Assembly (NCBI RefSeq): GCF_029633865.1
Contig: NC_079211.1
Location: 148,815,432-148,879,431, forward strand
Reading direction: 5' to 3'
Source: Lampris incognitus
Taxonomy: Eukaryota > Chordata > Actinopteri > Lampriformes > Lampridae
Length of the DNA: 64,000 nt
Positions within the stretch are counted from its first letter, which is position 1. Every line of letters starts with the position of its first letter. The notes under the pieces were generated by a model. It was not told the DNA's origin. It saw nothing but the letters and a program-made list of their open reading frames with translations, and made no database searches. The translations under genes and the position numbers were made by a program. This document shows, one piece after another, positions 1 to 44,841 of the stretch.

Positions 1-290
1 TCTTGCCAACGGGCTCCACCCACACCCACCCCCACCCCCACCCGAGCTCCAGATCAGATCCACATGCAGCAGTGCCCCACACGCCACAGCATCACTTTGC
101 TTCGTTCACACTTTGTCGTCTCTCAGAAATGCATTTTTATTTTCAAACACCACGAGATAAATACAAAATCCTGTTATGAATATATAGTTTTGTATTTTTT
201 ATGTAAATGTCATATGTACATACAAAGTTTGATGGTATTTGTACAGATATGAAGAGTGAAACAATAAAAGTTTTTTTTCCTTACACTTTT
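1..290 (+). other. Probable 3' UTR end of an upstream gene
   Basis: The stretch is AT-rich with no coding frame I recognise. It ends in a consensus AATAAA followed by T-rich sequence, as expected of a terminal exon of a + strand gene starting before the window. In vertebrates follistatin (FST) usually lies directly upstream of NDUFS4 in the same direction, so fst is the first candidate. That is inference from gene order; no follistatin codons are visible here. Confidence 0.42.
263..268 (+). terminator. Poly(A) signal AATAAA of the upstream gene
   Basis: A consensus hexamer is followed within 10 bases by a T run and a second T-rich stretch near 285-295, which could serve as the downstream element. 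Confidence 0.5.
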
Positions 291-299
291 TTTTTGCTT

Positions 300-524
300 G
301 GCCCCGTCATGGACTTTGCACCGCAGGGGGCGGGGAACATTTAGAAGTTCACAGCAAAACTTCTTTTCACATAAAGACAAAATATACTACAGTATCACCT
401 GTGATGGAGACGGTAAAACCTGATTGGAGCGTAATCCCTTTCACTTGTAAATCACCTTTAGCATCTAGTTTTCAAGCCACTGCTTTAACTGCACGCCTGT
501 TAACTGACCCACGGACACGATGGA
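300..524. other. Intergenic, nothing recognised
   Basis: No repeat, exon or RNA gene could be recognised. Confidence 0.5.
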
Positions 525-678
525 GGGCCACAGGTCACCTGACGGCAGGGCCACAGGTCACCTGACGGCAGGGCCGCAGGTCACCTGACGGCAGGGCCGC
601 AGGTCACCTGACGGCAGGGCCGCAGGTCACCTGACTGCAAGGCCGCAGGTCACCTGACTGCAGGGCTGCAGGTCACCT
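525..678. repeat. 22-bp minisatellite, about 7 units
   Basis: The unit contains CAGGTCACCTGACGGCAGG and repeats in register about seven times. The last units change CTGACGGCAG to CTGACTGCAA or CTGACTGCAG. Each unit holds the inverted pair AGGTCACCT. Confidence 0.9.
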
Positions 679-1130
679 GGACCAACCAACCGAGTGCATG
701 TTATTATTATTATAATGATGCCCTCAGCAGAGAGACTCTTGCATAATAAAGACATCTGGGCATTTCCAGTCACTCGTTCATTCATCTGAGCACGAGATCC
801 GAGCACATCGCCTTGTGTTGTGATGGTGCCGGTACCGCAGCCCCCCCACCCGGTTGCCATTTCCTCATTCTTTGCAAGTGTACTCACACATCACGTTTTG
901 TGCAGTTCTTAAGTGAGAACAGGGATTAAATCTTTCTCTCTCCCCTTGATTTTGGTGTGCATAGGCAGTGAGGCACACCCCCAGCGACTTTAACCGAGGG
1001 TAGATTTTGGCTTGGGGTGGAGAAAGTCCATCGGTGAAACACCGATAATTCATACGTAGCATGCCATTCACTTCGCTATTCACTCACATAGCGGAGTATC
1101 TTTACCAAGTAGTCATTCTTGGGGTTGGTT

Positions 1131-1275
1131 CCATCCATCCGTCCATTATCCAAACCGCTTATCCTGCTCTCGGGGTCGCGGGGATGCTGGATCGGGGATG
1201 CTGGAGCCTATCCCAGCAGTCACTGGGCGGCAGGTGGGGAGACACCCTGGACAGGCCGCCAGGCCATCACAGGGC
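1131..1275 (-). mobile_element. SINE-B, 3' fragment
   Basis: It matches the 3' half of the full-length SINE-B copies at 5618, 53272 and 54451. On this strand it opens with the CCATCCATCC tail, followed by the conserved 'GGGATGCTGGAGCCTATCCCAG' type block. The tRNA-like head is missing, as expected of a truncated copy. Confidence 0.85.
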
Positions 1276-1305
1276 TAAATAGTGTGTGAGAGTGTAGCTG
1301 AGAAC

Positions 1306-1425
1306 TATGGCCTACACACCCTCTCTTAAGGCTGTGTAGGCCATAATTCATAATACATGGCCTTTCATCAGGCTGCGTAGGCCATGATGAGAATTGTGGC
1401 CTACGCAGCCTGGTGAGAGGCCATG
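1306..1425. repeat. Cluster of perfect and near-perfect hairpins
   Basis: Positions 1306-1318 and 1333-1345 form a perfect 13-bp stem. Positions 1356-1384 and 1397-1425 form a 29-bp stem with two mismatches and a 12-nt loop; its inner 15 bp (AGGCTGCGTAGGCCA) are perfect. The core GGCCTAC recurs in alternating orientation. No function is known to me. Confidence 0.8.
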
Positions 1426-1437
1426 TAGGCCATATCT

Positions 1438-1520
1438 GAATGTTCTCATTCATCCAGGTCATGGTTATCCAAAGGAACTGAATATACCAAGTCCAGTTGC
1501 ACTTGATTCAGTTCCTTTGG
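1438..1520. repeat. Inverted-repeat element, short copy of the 21558 palindrome
   Basis: It shares TTCATCCAGGTCATGGTTAT and the AAAGGAA.TGAAT arm with the palindrome at 21558-21687. Its arms are ATCCAAAGGAACTGAAT and the reverse complement, separated by a short spacer that keeps half of the original loop arms. Confidence 0.75.
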
Positions 1521-2037
1521 ATGGACATGTAGGTCCTAGTTTTCAGTTATCTGGGTTTTAAATGTATGGCTAACCATATCAAAAGTCCTGCGTGAGCCCA
1601 TAACGTGAAGATACAAAACCTTTTGGTAGCGAGCTGCCTCCGCAGGTGTATCCTGCTCTGTGGGGAAAGAGAGAAACAACTGTAATAACATAAATGAGAT
1701 GATTTGAGCAAACATCAGCTACTGTTTTCTGAAACAGCATGTGAGAATCGACTAAAATGGGAATTCTCCTTCCTTACGGGCTTATGGGAGACTTACCTCG
1801 CCTCACCTCACCTATCCCGTAACCTCTCGAGAGGTCGTTTGGGCACCGCTGTTGAACCCGGAACCAGTCCTCGCCATCTCTGTCGGTCCTCAACTGGCCT
1901 CTGTAAGCTGGCAAAGTCGAGGCCTGTCCACTCTCTGATGTTACATAGCCGTCGCTTCACCTGTCTTCCTCGTCTTCGCCCGCCCCTCACTGGGCCTGGC
2001 AGGATGGTCTTGGCAAGGCCGGGACTTCTCGAGATGT
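1521..2037. other. Intergenic, nothing recognised
   Basis: Open frames of 60-118 codons occur on both strands but show no recognisable domain. I see no repeat structure. Confidence 0.4.
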
Positions 2038-2045
2038 CATCACAC

Positions 2046-2348
2046 CAGGGGCGATTCTAGGATCAGAGCTTTAGGGGTGCTGAGCACCCAGAGTGCTGGC
2101 CGGCCAGGCAAGATAAATTTGGGGGGGTGGATCAAACCATTTTCGAAGCATGGGGGGGTGCTGTATTTTTGTTGTTAAAATATTACGTTTAAACCATATA
2201 CTGGATATGGTTTTGACATTTCTTCAGCTTATTAAACATGGACATACAGTAAAAAATGAAAAATAAAAAATCTCTTCAATTTTAGGGGTGCTTGGGTTCA
2301 ATTTAGGGGCGCTGCAGCACCCCCAAAAATGGGCTAGAAACGCCTATG
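2046..2348. mobile_element. Short non-autonomous hAT-like element (MITE)
   Basis: The left end CAGGGGCGATTCTAG and the reverse complement of the right end CATAGGCGTTTCTAG form imperfect terminal repeats. The flanks are CATCACAC (2038-2045) and CATCATAC (2349-2356), an 8-bp duplication with one mismatch, as hAT transposases make. At about 303 bp it has no coding capacity. Confidence 0.75.
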
Positions 2349-2365
2349 CATCATACCATTGCAAA

Positions 2366-2436
2366 ATAATAATAATCACCATCATCATCATCATAATAAT
2401 AATAATCATCATCATCATCATCATCATAATGATAAT
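2366..2436. repeat. AAT/ATC trinucleotide microsatellite
   Basis: Runs of AAT and ATC precede the tRNA-like repeat. The same type of tract follows each unit of that repeat. Confidence 0.85.
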
Positions 2437-2768
2437 GTAAACTACCAATAAGACACGTTAGCCCCTAGCTAACGGGTCTGACCCTTTAGCCGAGCGGTTA
2501 GTGATGTCGCCTTGTGGTGCAGGACACTCCGTATCGAATCCCGCACCGGGCAAGAAAATAACCGGTTACAATAATCATAATAATCATCATCATAATGATA
2601 ATGTAAACTACCAATAAGACACGTTAGCCCCTAGCTAACGGGTCTGACCCTTTAGCCGAGCGGTTAGTGATGTCGCCTTGTGGTGCAGAACACGCCGTAT
2701 CGAATCCCGCACCGGGCAACAAAATAACCGGTTACAATAATAATAATCATCATCATAATGATAATAAT
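2437..2768 (+). repeat. Tandem pair of a 166-bp tRNA-like SINE unit
   Basis: The segment starting GTAAACTACC at 2437 repeats at 2603, a period of 166 bp with very few differences. Each unit carries a tRNA-like head: an A-box-like TAGCCGAGCGGTTAG and a B-box-like TATCGAATCCC, then AATAACCGGTTAC and an AAT/ATC tail. It looks like a small tRNA-derived SINE duplicated together with its tail. It lacks the paired stems of a working tRNA gene. Confidence 0.7.
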
Positions 2769-2979
2769 CATCATAATGTTAATAATGATAATAATAAAAT
2801 GGGAACTCTCCGTTCTTGCTGGCTTATGGGAGACTTGCATGTAACTGCATTTCTGTTAATTTGTGAGCTGAACGAGCTCAGAAATCGGGGTACAAATGGA
2901 TGAGGAAAGGGTTTCGAGGCTTTATCGTGTTATGATGATTTAGCTCCTTATCCAGCCGAGTGAGAGTGCGGCTTTTTAA

Positions 2980-3122
2980 CCTGGTAAACCTCCCCCCCTC
3001 CCCCCTCGGCCCAACCCACACAACAGAGCTGCTGCGGTTGTCGGTCTATTAAAGCGCGCGCGCGGTCTGTCCGCCCTGGTTTGTCCCTTCGCGGATCCCG
3101 TAGCGGGGCTTTGACAGTAAAC
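2980..3122 (+). promoter_or_regulatory. ndufs4: ndufs4 promoter and 5' UTR region (CpG-rich)
   Basis: GC content rises sharply here, with an alternating CG run at about 3055-3064 just before the start codon, typical of a CpG-island housekeeping promoter. A weak TATA-like TATTAAAG lies at 3047-3054, about 70 bases before the ATG. The CpG-rich zone continues through exon 1 into intron 1 to about 3510. The transcription start cannot be fixed from sequence alone. Confidence 0.55.
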
Positions 3123-37502
<34,380 letters not shown>

Positions 37503-37576
37503 ACCAATAACATCCATCTGTTAATTCGCTTGACCTCCGTTCGCTTTGCCACAGGCCTGTATATTCACCACTCGTC

Positions 37577-37582
37577 AATAAA
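37577..37582 (+). terminator. ndufs4: ndufs4 poly(A) signal AATAAA
   Basis: It lies 75 bases after the stop codon. TG/T-rich sequence at about 37608-37627 fits a downstream element, so the 3' UTR is short (about 95-100 nt). Confidence 0.85.
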
Positions 37583-37629
37583 TGAAAACATATATGTGTA
37601 AACACAATCTGTTGGTTGTTGGGTTTTTT

Positions 37630-38175
37630 TATCACTCAAACATTCACTTCATCACTTCTCTGAGATGGCCGGCGTGGGTCCACTGTAGCCATGAAATGGC
37701 AAATCCGAAGGGAACGAATCACAGTTACAACCTATTAAATTAAATGGATATAAGCGGACGCCAGATCCAATAACATTTTTCTTGTGTGACTGTTAGTTTC
37801 CAGACCATTTACACACAAGTGTTTGTGTCTAAGGCAAGTTGAGCAACAGCGATTTTAATAATAAATCTCGTTCTTGTTTGTCAATCAAGCTAATCCGCCA
37901 TAAAGGAGGCGAACTTTCCACCCAGTGCGGTTCGCAGTGATGATAATGAGGACTAGCTTTGAATAGATTGTGGTTCGTCTACAATTTACCTTCAAATACC
38001 TTCCAGTGTTGCCCATCAAACAAAGCATTTTGTTGCTCTATTCCTGCACAAGTATTCGTCTTGAAAGCAACCGTGCAGCGATGACGCCGACGATCCAAAA
38101 CCGACTCCGGCCGGTCGACTCCGTGCCCAACGGAACCTGGGGAAATGGTTTGAATATTTCAAATTGGGATCTAAT
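37630..38175. other. Intergenic, nothing recognised
   Basis: No exon or repeat was recognised. Confidence 0.45.
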
Positions 38176-38183
38176 CTTGATTT

Positions 38184-38866
38184 GGTAACACTTTAGTATG
38201 GGGAACATATTCACCATTAATTAGGTGCTTATTAGCATGCAAATTAGCAACATATTGGCTCTTAATTGGTCATTATTACGTACTCATTAATGCCTTATTC
38301 TGCATGGCCTTATTATACAGCCAGTAAGCCATTAACTATGAGTTTTCCCTCTATAACCTCAGAAGTATTGCTTATTAGTAGTACCATCTCAATATGCTTT
38401 GCTTAGTATGGCCTTTATAAGGTGGTAGTACCACAAGAAGAGTTATTCTCCCTTACTAACAATGAATATGGTCTGTTCTTACATAACAAAACACAAAACT
38501 ACAAGTGTTCATAGTGTTAAATTACTGTAAATTAAGTTTTTGTTACTTAGCATATGTTCCCCATACTAAAGTGACATCTTGATCATTACTAATTCACTAG
38601 TAATTAAGTTTTTGTTACTTAGCATATGTTCCCCATACTAAAGTGACATCTTGATCATTACTAATTCACTAGTAATTAAGTTTTTGTTACTTAGGATATG
38701 TTCCCCATACTAAAGTGACATCTTGATCATTACTAATTCACTAGTGATTAAGTTTTTGTTACTTAGGATATGTTCCCCATACTAAAGTGACATCTTGATC
38801 ATTACTAATTCACTAGTAATTAAGTTTTTGTTACTTAGCATATGTTCCCCATACTTAAGTGTTACC
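38184..38866. mobile_element. Non-autonomous DNA transposon with amplified 3' end, 683 bp
   Basis: Terminal repeats: GGTAACACTTTAGTATGGGG at the left and GGTAACACTTAAGTATGGGG read inward from the right. The 8-bp duplication CTTGATTT is perfect (38176-38183 and 38867-38874). The right third is a tandem array of a 72-bp unit that includes the terminal sequence. An 8-bp duplication fits hAT, P or Merlin-like groups, but the GGTAACAC end is not a classic hAT end, so the superfamily is left open. Confidence 0.85.
38531..38850. repeat. 72-bp tandem repeat inside the transposon, about 4.5 units
   Basis: ATTAAGTTTTTGTTACTTAG starts at 38531, 38603, 38675, 38747 and 38819, an exact 72-bp period. Each unit contains ATGTTCCCCATACTAAAGTG, which is the element's own terminal repeat. 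Confidence 0.95.
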
Positions 38867-38874
38867 CTTGATTT

Positions 38875-39782
38875 TTGTTGACAATTCATAACTCGAATAT
38901 GTCAGGTTGGAAATTTCTGACTTCCAAATGCACGCGTTCACACTTTAATGGGGGGGGGCAAAAAAAACCCCTACATACTCTACATAATCTACATAACTGG
39001 AAAATGATGAGTCCTTGGGCCCCCGCCGGCTCGAGTGGAGCTGCTTTGAAACGATAAGCCGTAAATTCCTTTAAATGCCAAACTATTCACACTTGGCAGT
39101 GGGACTGGTTGCCAGCGCTTGTTTGTGGTCTTTGTGTTCAGTAAACAGCGGGTGTTAGTCTCCAGCGGGGCCCGAAAAACTGCGTGACTGCGCTGATAGT
39201 CGCACACCAATCATGGCCGCCTAATTGGTATAGGCCTTCGTTAATTAAGGCACCGCACTGCAAATCCTTCACGGCCTCGCGCTCGCCATTTATTTTGTTC
39301 CGTCACTCGGCACATCAGAAAAGGGGGCCGACCACCACGTGACTGTAAATGGTCCATCTGAACGCGACACATGAACGACGGCATGTGTTGTCCCCCCCCC
39401 CCTCCCTCCTTTGAAAGCCTCGAAAACAAGAAGGGGGTGGGGAAAACCACTTGGCACAACTTTGTACCATAAAAGTTGAAAGCATTCCAGCAGACTGGGT
39501 CTATATAGTGGGATAATGTATGAGAGGAAGCGAGGCATGGACGAGACAACATGGCGGCATAGGAGAAAGTGACTGAAGTCGTCGTTATGAGCTACGACAC
39601 AAGGACACGCAATCCAGTTCCCGCGACCAAAAAAAAAAGGGGGGGGGCAAAAAAATTGAGCTCATCAGACAGGTTGCGTACAGTACTCTCTATAATCTCC
39701 CTTCTGTTTATGGGGAGTTTAAAGCTTGTTGAGAGGTTCAAATAATCCACTCACAATCCAAAACCTGTTTTACATTTGCCCG
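38875..39782. other. Intergenic, nothing recognised
   Basis: Poly-G/poly-A runs near 38950 and 39630. No gene or repeat family was recognised. Confidence 0.45.
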
Positions 39783-39783
39783 T

Positions 39784-40553
39784 CTGCGTTCTCTACACCA
39801 TCTGAGTTCTCCACACCATCTGAGTTCTCCACACCATCTGAGTTCTCCACACCCTCTGAGTTCTCCACACCCTCTGAGTTCTCCACACTATCTGAGTTCT
39901 CTACACCATACACCATCTGCGTTCTCTACACCATCTGAGTTCTCCACACCATCTGCGTTCTCTACACCATCTGAGTTCTCCACACCCTCTGAGTTCTCCA
40001 CACTATCTGAGTTCTCTACACCATACACCATCTGCGTTCTCCACACCATCTGTGTTTGCCACACCATCTGCGTTCTCCACGCTATCTGAGTTCTCCACAC
40101 CATCTGAGTTCTCTACACCATCTGCGTTCTCCACACCATCTGCGTTCTCCACACCATCTGAGTTCTCTACACCATCTGCGTTCTCCACACCATCTGCGTT
40201 CTCCACACCATCTGCGTTCTCTACACCATACACCATCTGCGTTCTCCACACCATCTGAGTTCTCTACACCATACACCATCTGCGTTCTCTACACCATCTG
40301 AGTTCTCCACACCATCTGCGTTCTCCACACCATCTGCGTTCTCCACACCATCTGAGTTCTCTACACCATACACCATCTGCGTTCTCTACACCATCTGAGT
40401 TCTCCACACCATCTGCGTTCTCCACACCATCTGCGTTCTCCACACCATCTGAGTTCTCCACACCATCTGAATTCTCCACACCATCTGAATTTGCCACACC
40501 ATCTGAGTTCTCTACACCATCTGCGTTCTTCACACCATCTGAGCTCTCTACAC
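39784..40553. repeat. 18-bp minisatellite, left part
   Basis: Units of CCATCTGAGTTCTCCACA and variants (GCGTTC; CTCTACA; inserted CCATACA), about 40 units. It resumes at 41182-41226 after a transposon. Open frames over it are artefacts. Confidence 0.93.
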
Positions 40554-41181
40554 CAGGGGTCCCCAATCTTTTTTGCACTGCGGACTGTTTTAATATTGAC
40601 AATATTGTGGCGGACCGGGCGGGGTGGGTTAATAACGACTGGAATATAGGTTAGGCTTACAAGTCAATAGTATCATAACATTCAAAGTAACGTACCGAAG
40701 CTATTTTGAGGGCTTCACTGCCTCATTAGACAGCTTGTCTCCACCTGTCACACACAGGGGCTCAGAGCATGCGAGTCACCGGTCGCAATAAAGCCGTATT
40801 TTAGGTACGACTCGTCGAATTTCCTTTTTTTTTTTGCTGTCTCGGCCTCTGCTGTATCTGCGTTATTATCATCATTAGACCTTTTGTCTCCCCTCCCTCT
40901 TCTGAAGAAACTCTCAAGCGATGTCTGTTTTTTACTGGTACTGATGGTAGCTAACTAGCTGCTAGTAGCGAGTTGACTGAGTGCGTCTCTGAGTTATGTA
41001 GTTACCACTGGTCTGCCGAAGGCCACGTGAATGAGTGATAAAATTACATCATTGTACACGCTTCAAGTATCCGTTTCAAATTAAAAGCCCTCTACTGTAT
41101 ATCATATTGTTTCCTTGCGGCCCAGTAGCAAATGCTTTGCGGCCCGGTGCCAGTCCGTGGCCCGGTGGTTGAGGACCCCTG
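40554..41181. mobile_element. hAT (Charlie-like) element inserted in a minisatellite, 628 bp
   Basis: The left end is CAGGGGTCCCCAATC and the right end read inward CAGGGGTCCTCAACC. Both carry the CGGACC/CGGGCC ends (GGCGGACCGGGC; GGCCCGGTG) of non-autonomous hAT elements. The flanks are CTCTACAC (40546-40553) and ATCTACAC (41182-41189), 7 of 8 matching. No transposase frame. Confidence 0.9.
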
Positions 41182-41226
41182 ATCTACACCATCTGAGTTC
41201 TCTACATCATCTGAGTTCTCTACATC
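41182..41226. repeat. 18-bp minisatellite, right remnant
   Basis: Two further units (CATCTGAGTTCTCTACA) continue the array at 39784-40553. Confidence 0.88.
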
Positions 41227-41736
41227 TGTACAAACTATTCTTAAAGGATCAGTTTAATGGTGTTTTCCTGGTGAAACAGATCAGATGAGAGTTTAAAGGG
41301 TCTCTGACTGCTAACGTCTGTATATTAATGTTGTCATATAACCTGTTGTGATAGTGCAGGATGAGGTCATCTACATGGCAGATTATGCAGGATTATCAAC
41401 GGGCCATGTTTTGGAGTTCAGTGGAGGACTTGGCCATGTTGAACAGCAGTGTTTTCTCTGTTTTTAGCATTTTTAAATGCCAATAAAGTAGGCCGCTGTA
41501 ATAGGTTTTAAAGGTTACTGCAAGTCCAGCCAACCAGATAAACTATACACCAGATCTCACTACATGGGGCAATGGGCAAATGAAACAACCACCAGATTAA
41601 ACAGCAACTTTGTGCAGGACCCCGTCAACGGTTTGGCTTTGATATGGTTTAAATGAAAACGGTGTATTGTTACATACTGCATGCTGCAACACAATGCACA
41701 ATTAATAAAAACTGTAAAAATGATGCTAACCCAGTA
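41227..41736. other. Intergenic, nothing recognised
   Basis: AT-rich without recognisable structure. Confidence 0.45.
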
Positions 41737-42238
41737 CCGGTGTGGGAAGATGGCGGTGCGAATTCATGTTTGCAGCAGCCTCGCCCAGTACCGTCCACGC
41801 AGTGTCTTTGTCCACGTCTGAGTTTGTCTTCGTTTGATGGCTGGGAGAGCTGGCGCTGGATCGGCTGGGAGAGCTTCGTCTGCTGCGTCCTGTGGGCCCG
41901 GGGACCACGGCCCTTCCTGGAGCTGTGCCCAAAGATGAAACACTGAGGGCGGTCTGACAGGACGCGGAAGCGGGGCAGGCTAAGCTAACTGCTAGCCCAT
42001 GCAGACCAGAAGTTCCGACAGTCACCCTGGCTGGCCTTCATTCTCCTGCACAGTGATTTTTTGTTGTTGTTGCTTAGTTTAGGTTTTTGTGTTAGTTTGG
42101 ATATGTGTGTTCTTGTAGTTCTTGGATATGTGTTTTCGTCTTTGTGTTGCACTGCTGTGGGCTGGGGGAAACCATGTTTCGTTTCATGTGCGCAAGTGCA
42201 TGAAATGAAGCGGCAAATAAAGTGTTTCGGATTCTGAG
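41737..42238 (+). repeat. Interspersed retroelement-like repeat R, copy 2
   Basis: ACCGGTGTGGGAAGATGGCG at the start and GGCAAATAAAGTGTTTCGGA at the end match the copy at 21848-22497. AATAAA near the 3' end suggests a retroposed transcript. Confidence 0.7.
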
Positions 42239-42266
42239 TCTAACTGTAAATGCTAAATCCGAAACA

Positions 42267-42646
42267 ATCCATCCATCCATCCATTATCCAAGCCGCTTAT
42301 CCTGCTCTCAGGGTTGCGGGGATGCTGGAGCCTATCCCAGCAGTCATTGGGTGACAGGTGGGGAGACACCCTGGACAGGCCGCCAAGCCATCACAGGGCC
42401 CACACACACACACACACACACACACAAACAAACCACATTCACACCTAGGGGCAACTTAGTACAGCCGAGTCACCTGACCTCCATGTCTTTGGACTGTGGG
42501 AGGAAACCCACGCAGACACGGGGAGAACATGCAAACTCCACACAGACGACGACCCGGGACGACCCCCAAGGTTGGACTACCCCGGGGCTCGAACCCACGA
42601 CCTTTTTGCTGAGAGGCGACTGTGCTAACCACTGTGCCGGTTGATC
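42267..42646 (-). mobile_element. SINE-B, full length, antisense
   Basis: Begins with the ATCCATCCATCCATCC tail and ends with CTAACCACTGTGCCGG (the head). Contains a CA run at 42402-42425 matching the GT run of other copies. Confidence 0.88.
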
Positions 42647-43025
42647 CAACTGATCGAGATCCAACTCTTGGACATTAAATCTTAAAACGGGGCCGAGTTT
42701 TAGTCCTGGGTCTTATAACTGGAAAGCACTTCTATCTCTTTTAGTCATCGGAGAGTATGGTGTCTTACTATTCAGTCTGCGGGAGGGCATGCAGGCTTTA
42801 GTAACACTTCAGTAACCAGGAAAAAAAGTTTTGGTTTGAACCCGTGCCAAGATATATTGGATACTGGAGGATCTGTAAATACACACACACACAGACACAC
42901 ACACATGCGTAACCGCTTTCTGAAGTGAGGACGACCTCATGCTGATGATGGTTGTTTGTGGTCAGTCACTACTGTGAACTCCTCAACCCAGCGAGGCTTC
43001 TCCACAGCCACAGTCCTGCTTCTGC
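42647..43025. other. Intergenic, nothing recognised
   Basis: Contains a short CA run near 42880-42905. Confidence 0.45.
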
Positions 43026-43030
43026 TGTGC

Positions 43031-43078
<48 letters not shown>
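43026..43078. repeat. GT microsatellite
   Basis: About 24 GT units. Confidence 0.95.
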
Positions 43079-43695
43079 CATAGTTTGGTGGTGGTTTTTA
43101 GTGCTTGTTGCAGAGGGTGTAGATTAAAACTGACCTCTGGGTTTGCTGACAAAAGCTTGCGGCAGGCCAGTCTGGCTGATTACTGACTCACTTTAACTGT
43201 TAATCACTCCCCTAGACCGTTACACAACATCCCCAGACACACAAAACCCCAGCTCGGCCTTGTCACTAGGGGTATAATTTCCTCAAAATCAATAAAAAAA
43301 AAAAAAGGAGATTTCTCAGGAGTTGCACGGAGTCCGGTTTAGCGATCACTCGGCTGCAGGATCCTGCAGGATGGTGGGAGCAGCTTTAACAGCTTTGTCA
43401 GATCCGCCTTTGTTTTGCCAAAACGTGTCTCCAGCCGAGAGGAGCGGTTCTCACCGGGGCCAGGGGACAAAACCAGCACCAAGTATCTGTGGCATGCCAC
43501 TTCATTCCCACTTCTCGGGTCTCGGCAGCAGAGGGGCTGGGGTTGGGAAGCTGCTCTCCTGGGACTGAAGGCACGCCGGGGCACTACACCTCCCCTGCCC
43601 CGCTATCGGGCTGCTGCTGCTGCCCCGTGTCCTGCTGCACCGCCTGTTCTGTCTTAGCCTCCACACTGCTATCAGCTGTATGAGAGGTCACCATC

Positions 43696-43728
43696 ACACA
43701 CACACACACACACACACACCACCTCTGA

Positions 43729-43760
<32 letters not shown>
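43696..43760. repeat. Double CA microsatellite
   Basis: Two CA runs separated by CCACCTCTGAGA. Confidence 0.95.
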
Positions 43761-43763
<3 letters not shown>

Positions 43764-44035
43764 CTTGCAGACACGCTGGTAAGACAACAGGGTGGACTGG
43801 GTCGGTTAAGCGAGCTTCACATTTTGATATTTAAGCTGAAATCCTTCCCAGAATCCCTTTCAACACTGTGACGACTAGCGGTCTCGAGAGGCCTGGTTGT
43901 AGCCGGTCTGGAATTTCCACAGGAAGTCCTCCCAAAAAGCTCTAAAAACAAATTTGTCGAAATTGTCGACGTTTCAGCCCATCATGGCGGCGTAGCTTAC
44001 TTTAACGTTTACGTTTGCTTTTCCACCGACGCCGC

Positions 44036-44095
44036 CGGTCAGCGTCTGTCCGGTCAGCGTCTGTCCGGTCAGCGTCTGTCCGGTCAGCGTCTGTC
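44036..44095. repeat. 15-bp tandem repeat, 4 perfect units
   Basis: CGGTCAGCGTCTGTC is repeated four times without change. Confidence 0.97.
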
Positions 44096-44841
44096 GAAGG
44101 TGGACGAGGCGGCGGTCCCACACCGAAACCCCATCAAAAATTCCAAAAATTAGAACCAAATTTCCAAAAAAGCCTGGAAAAGCCATCCATCCGAGCGTGC
44201 TGCTTTGAAGTGCCGGGGCACATGGCGGGGTGACGATGAATTGTCCCCCGAAGAGTTAATTGATGGCGAGGAGGAGGCCGGGGAAGCGGTTCAGTCCTCT
44301 ACCCGGGCCGTTTGAAGCAGATTGGAGTTGGCAGTGCAGGAGAGGCCTGAAGATTAATGTTGCCAAAGGGGCTCTGACAGCCTTTCCGCTGGTTGCGGTT
44401 CTCCTGGGTGGCCCGATTGGTCTTGGATGTCACTTCTGCTACTTAATCTTGTGTGTGAGACGGGCCGATTCAGGCAGACCAGGACGAGTCCGCCGGCCGA
44501 AGGCTGCAACGGCAGAAAACCTGGAAGATGGAAAAATGTCCACTAAGCTGAACCATGTGGCGGAGGCATTGTTGTTAGTTGGAAAAGCTATCAAAAGGTT
44601 TGGTTATTTAGTCGAACCTCGCGCTAACGTGAGCGCGGGGCAGATATTTACCACACGCGCCCCACGTGAACATGTGAACTGGTTTGACAGTTTGTGTTGG
44701 GAAAACGGCTTACATGCAAGTCCGTAAACACGGCTTTAATAAAGCTTCATGTAGGAGTGACGGGAGCCGGCAGGTCGGAAAACCACAGCAGCTCACGTGA
44801 CCTTTCTTTATATGGAACTGTATGTTTGTCTTGGGTGGACG
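44096..44841. other. Intergenic, one unsupported open frame
   Basis: A 155-codon + frame (44260-44727) starts MMARRRPGKRF and has a short hydrophobic stretch, but no recognised domain. I see no splice or promoter context to support it. Confidence 0.35.

Noticed and set aside
1704..2060. 118-codon frame upstream of ndufs4
   Set aside because: No domain is recognisable; its end runs into the hAT-like element at 2046.
39726..40602. Repeat array considered as a CRISPR array or a repeat protein gene
   Set aside because: The units are contiguous 18-mers with no unique spacers, and this is vertebrate DNA. It is a minisatellite.
44260..44727. 155-codon open frame
   Set aside because: No recognisable domain, no neighbouring exon and no repeat-free homologous context; it fits chance in GC-moderate DNA.
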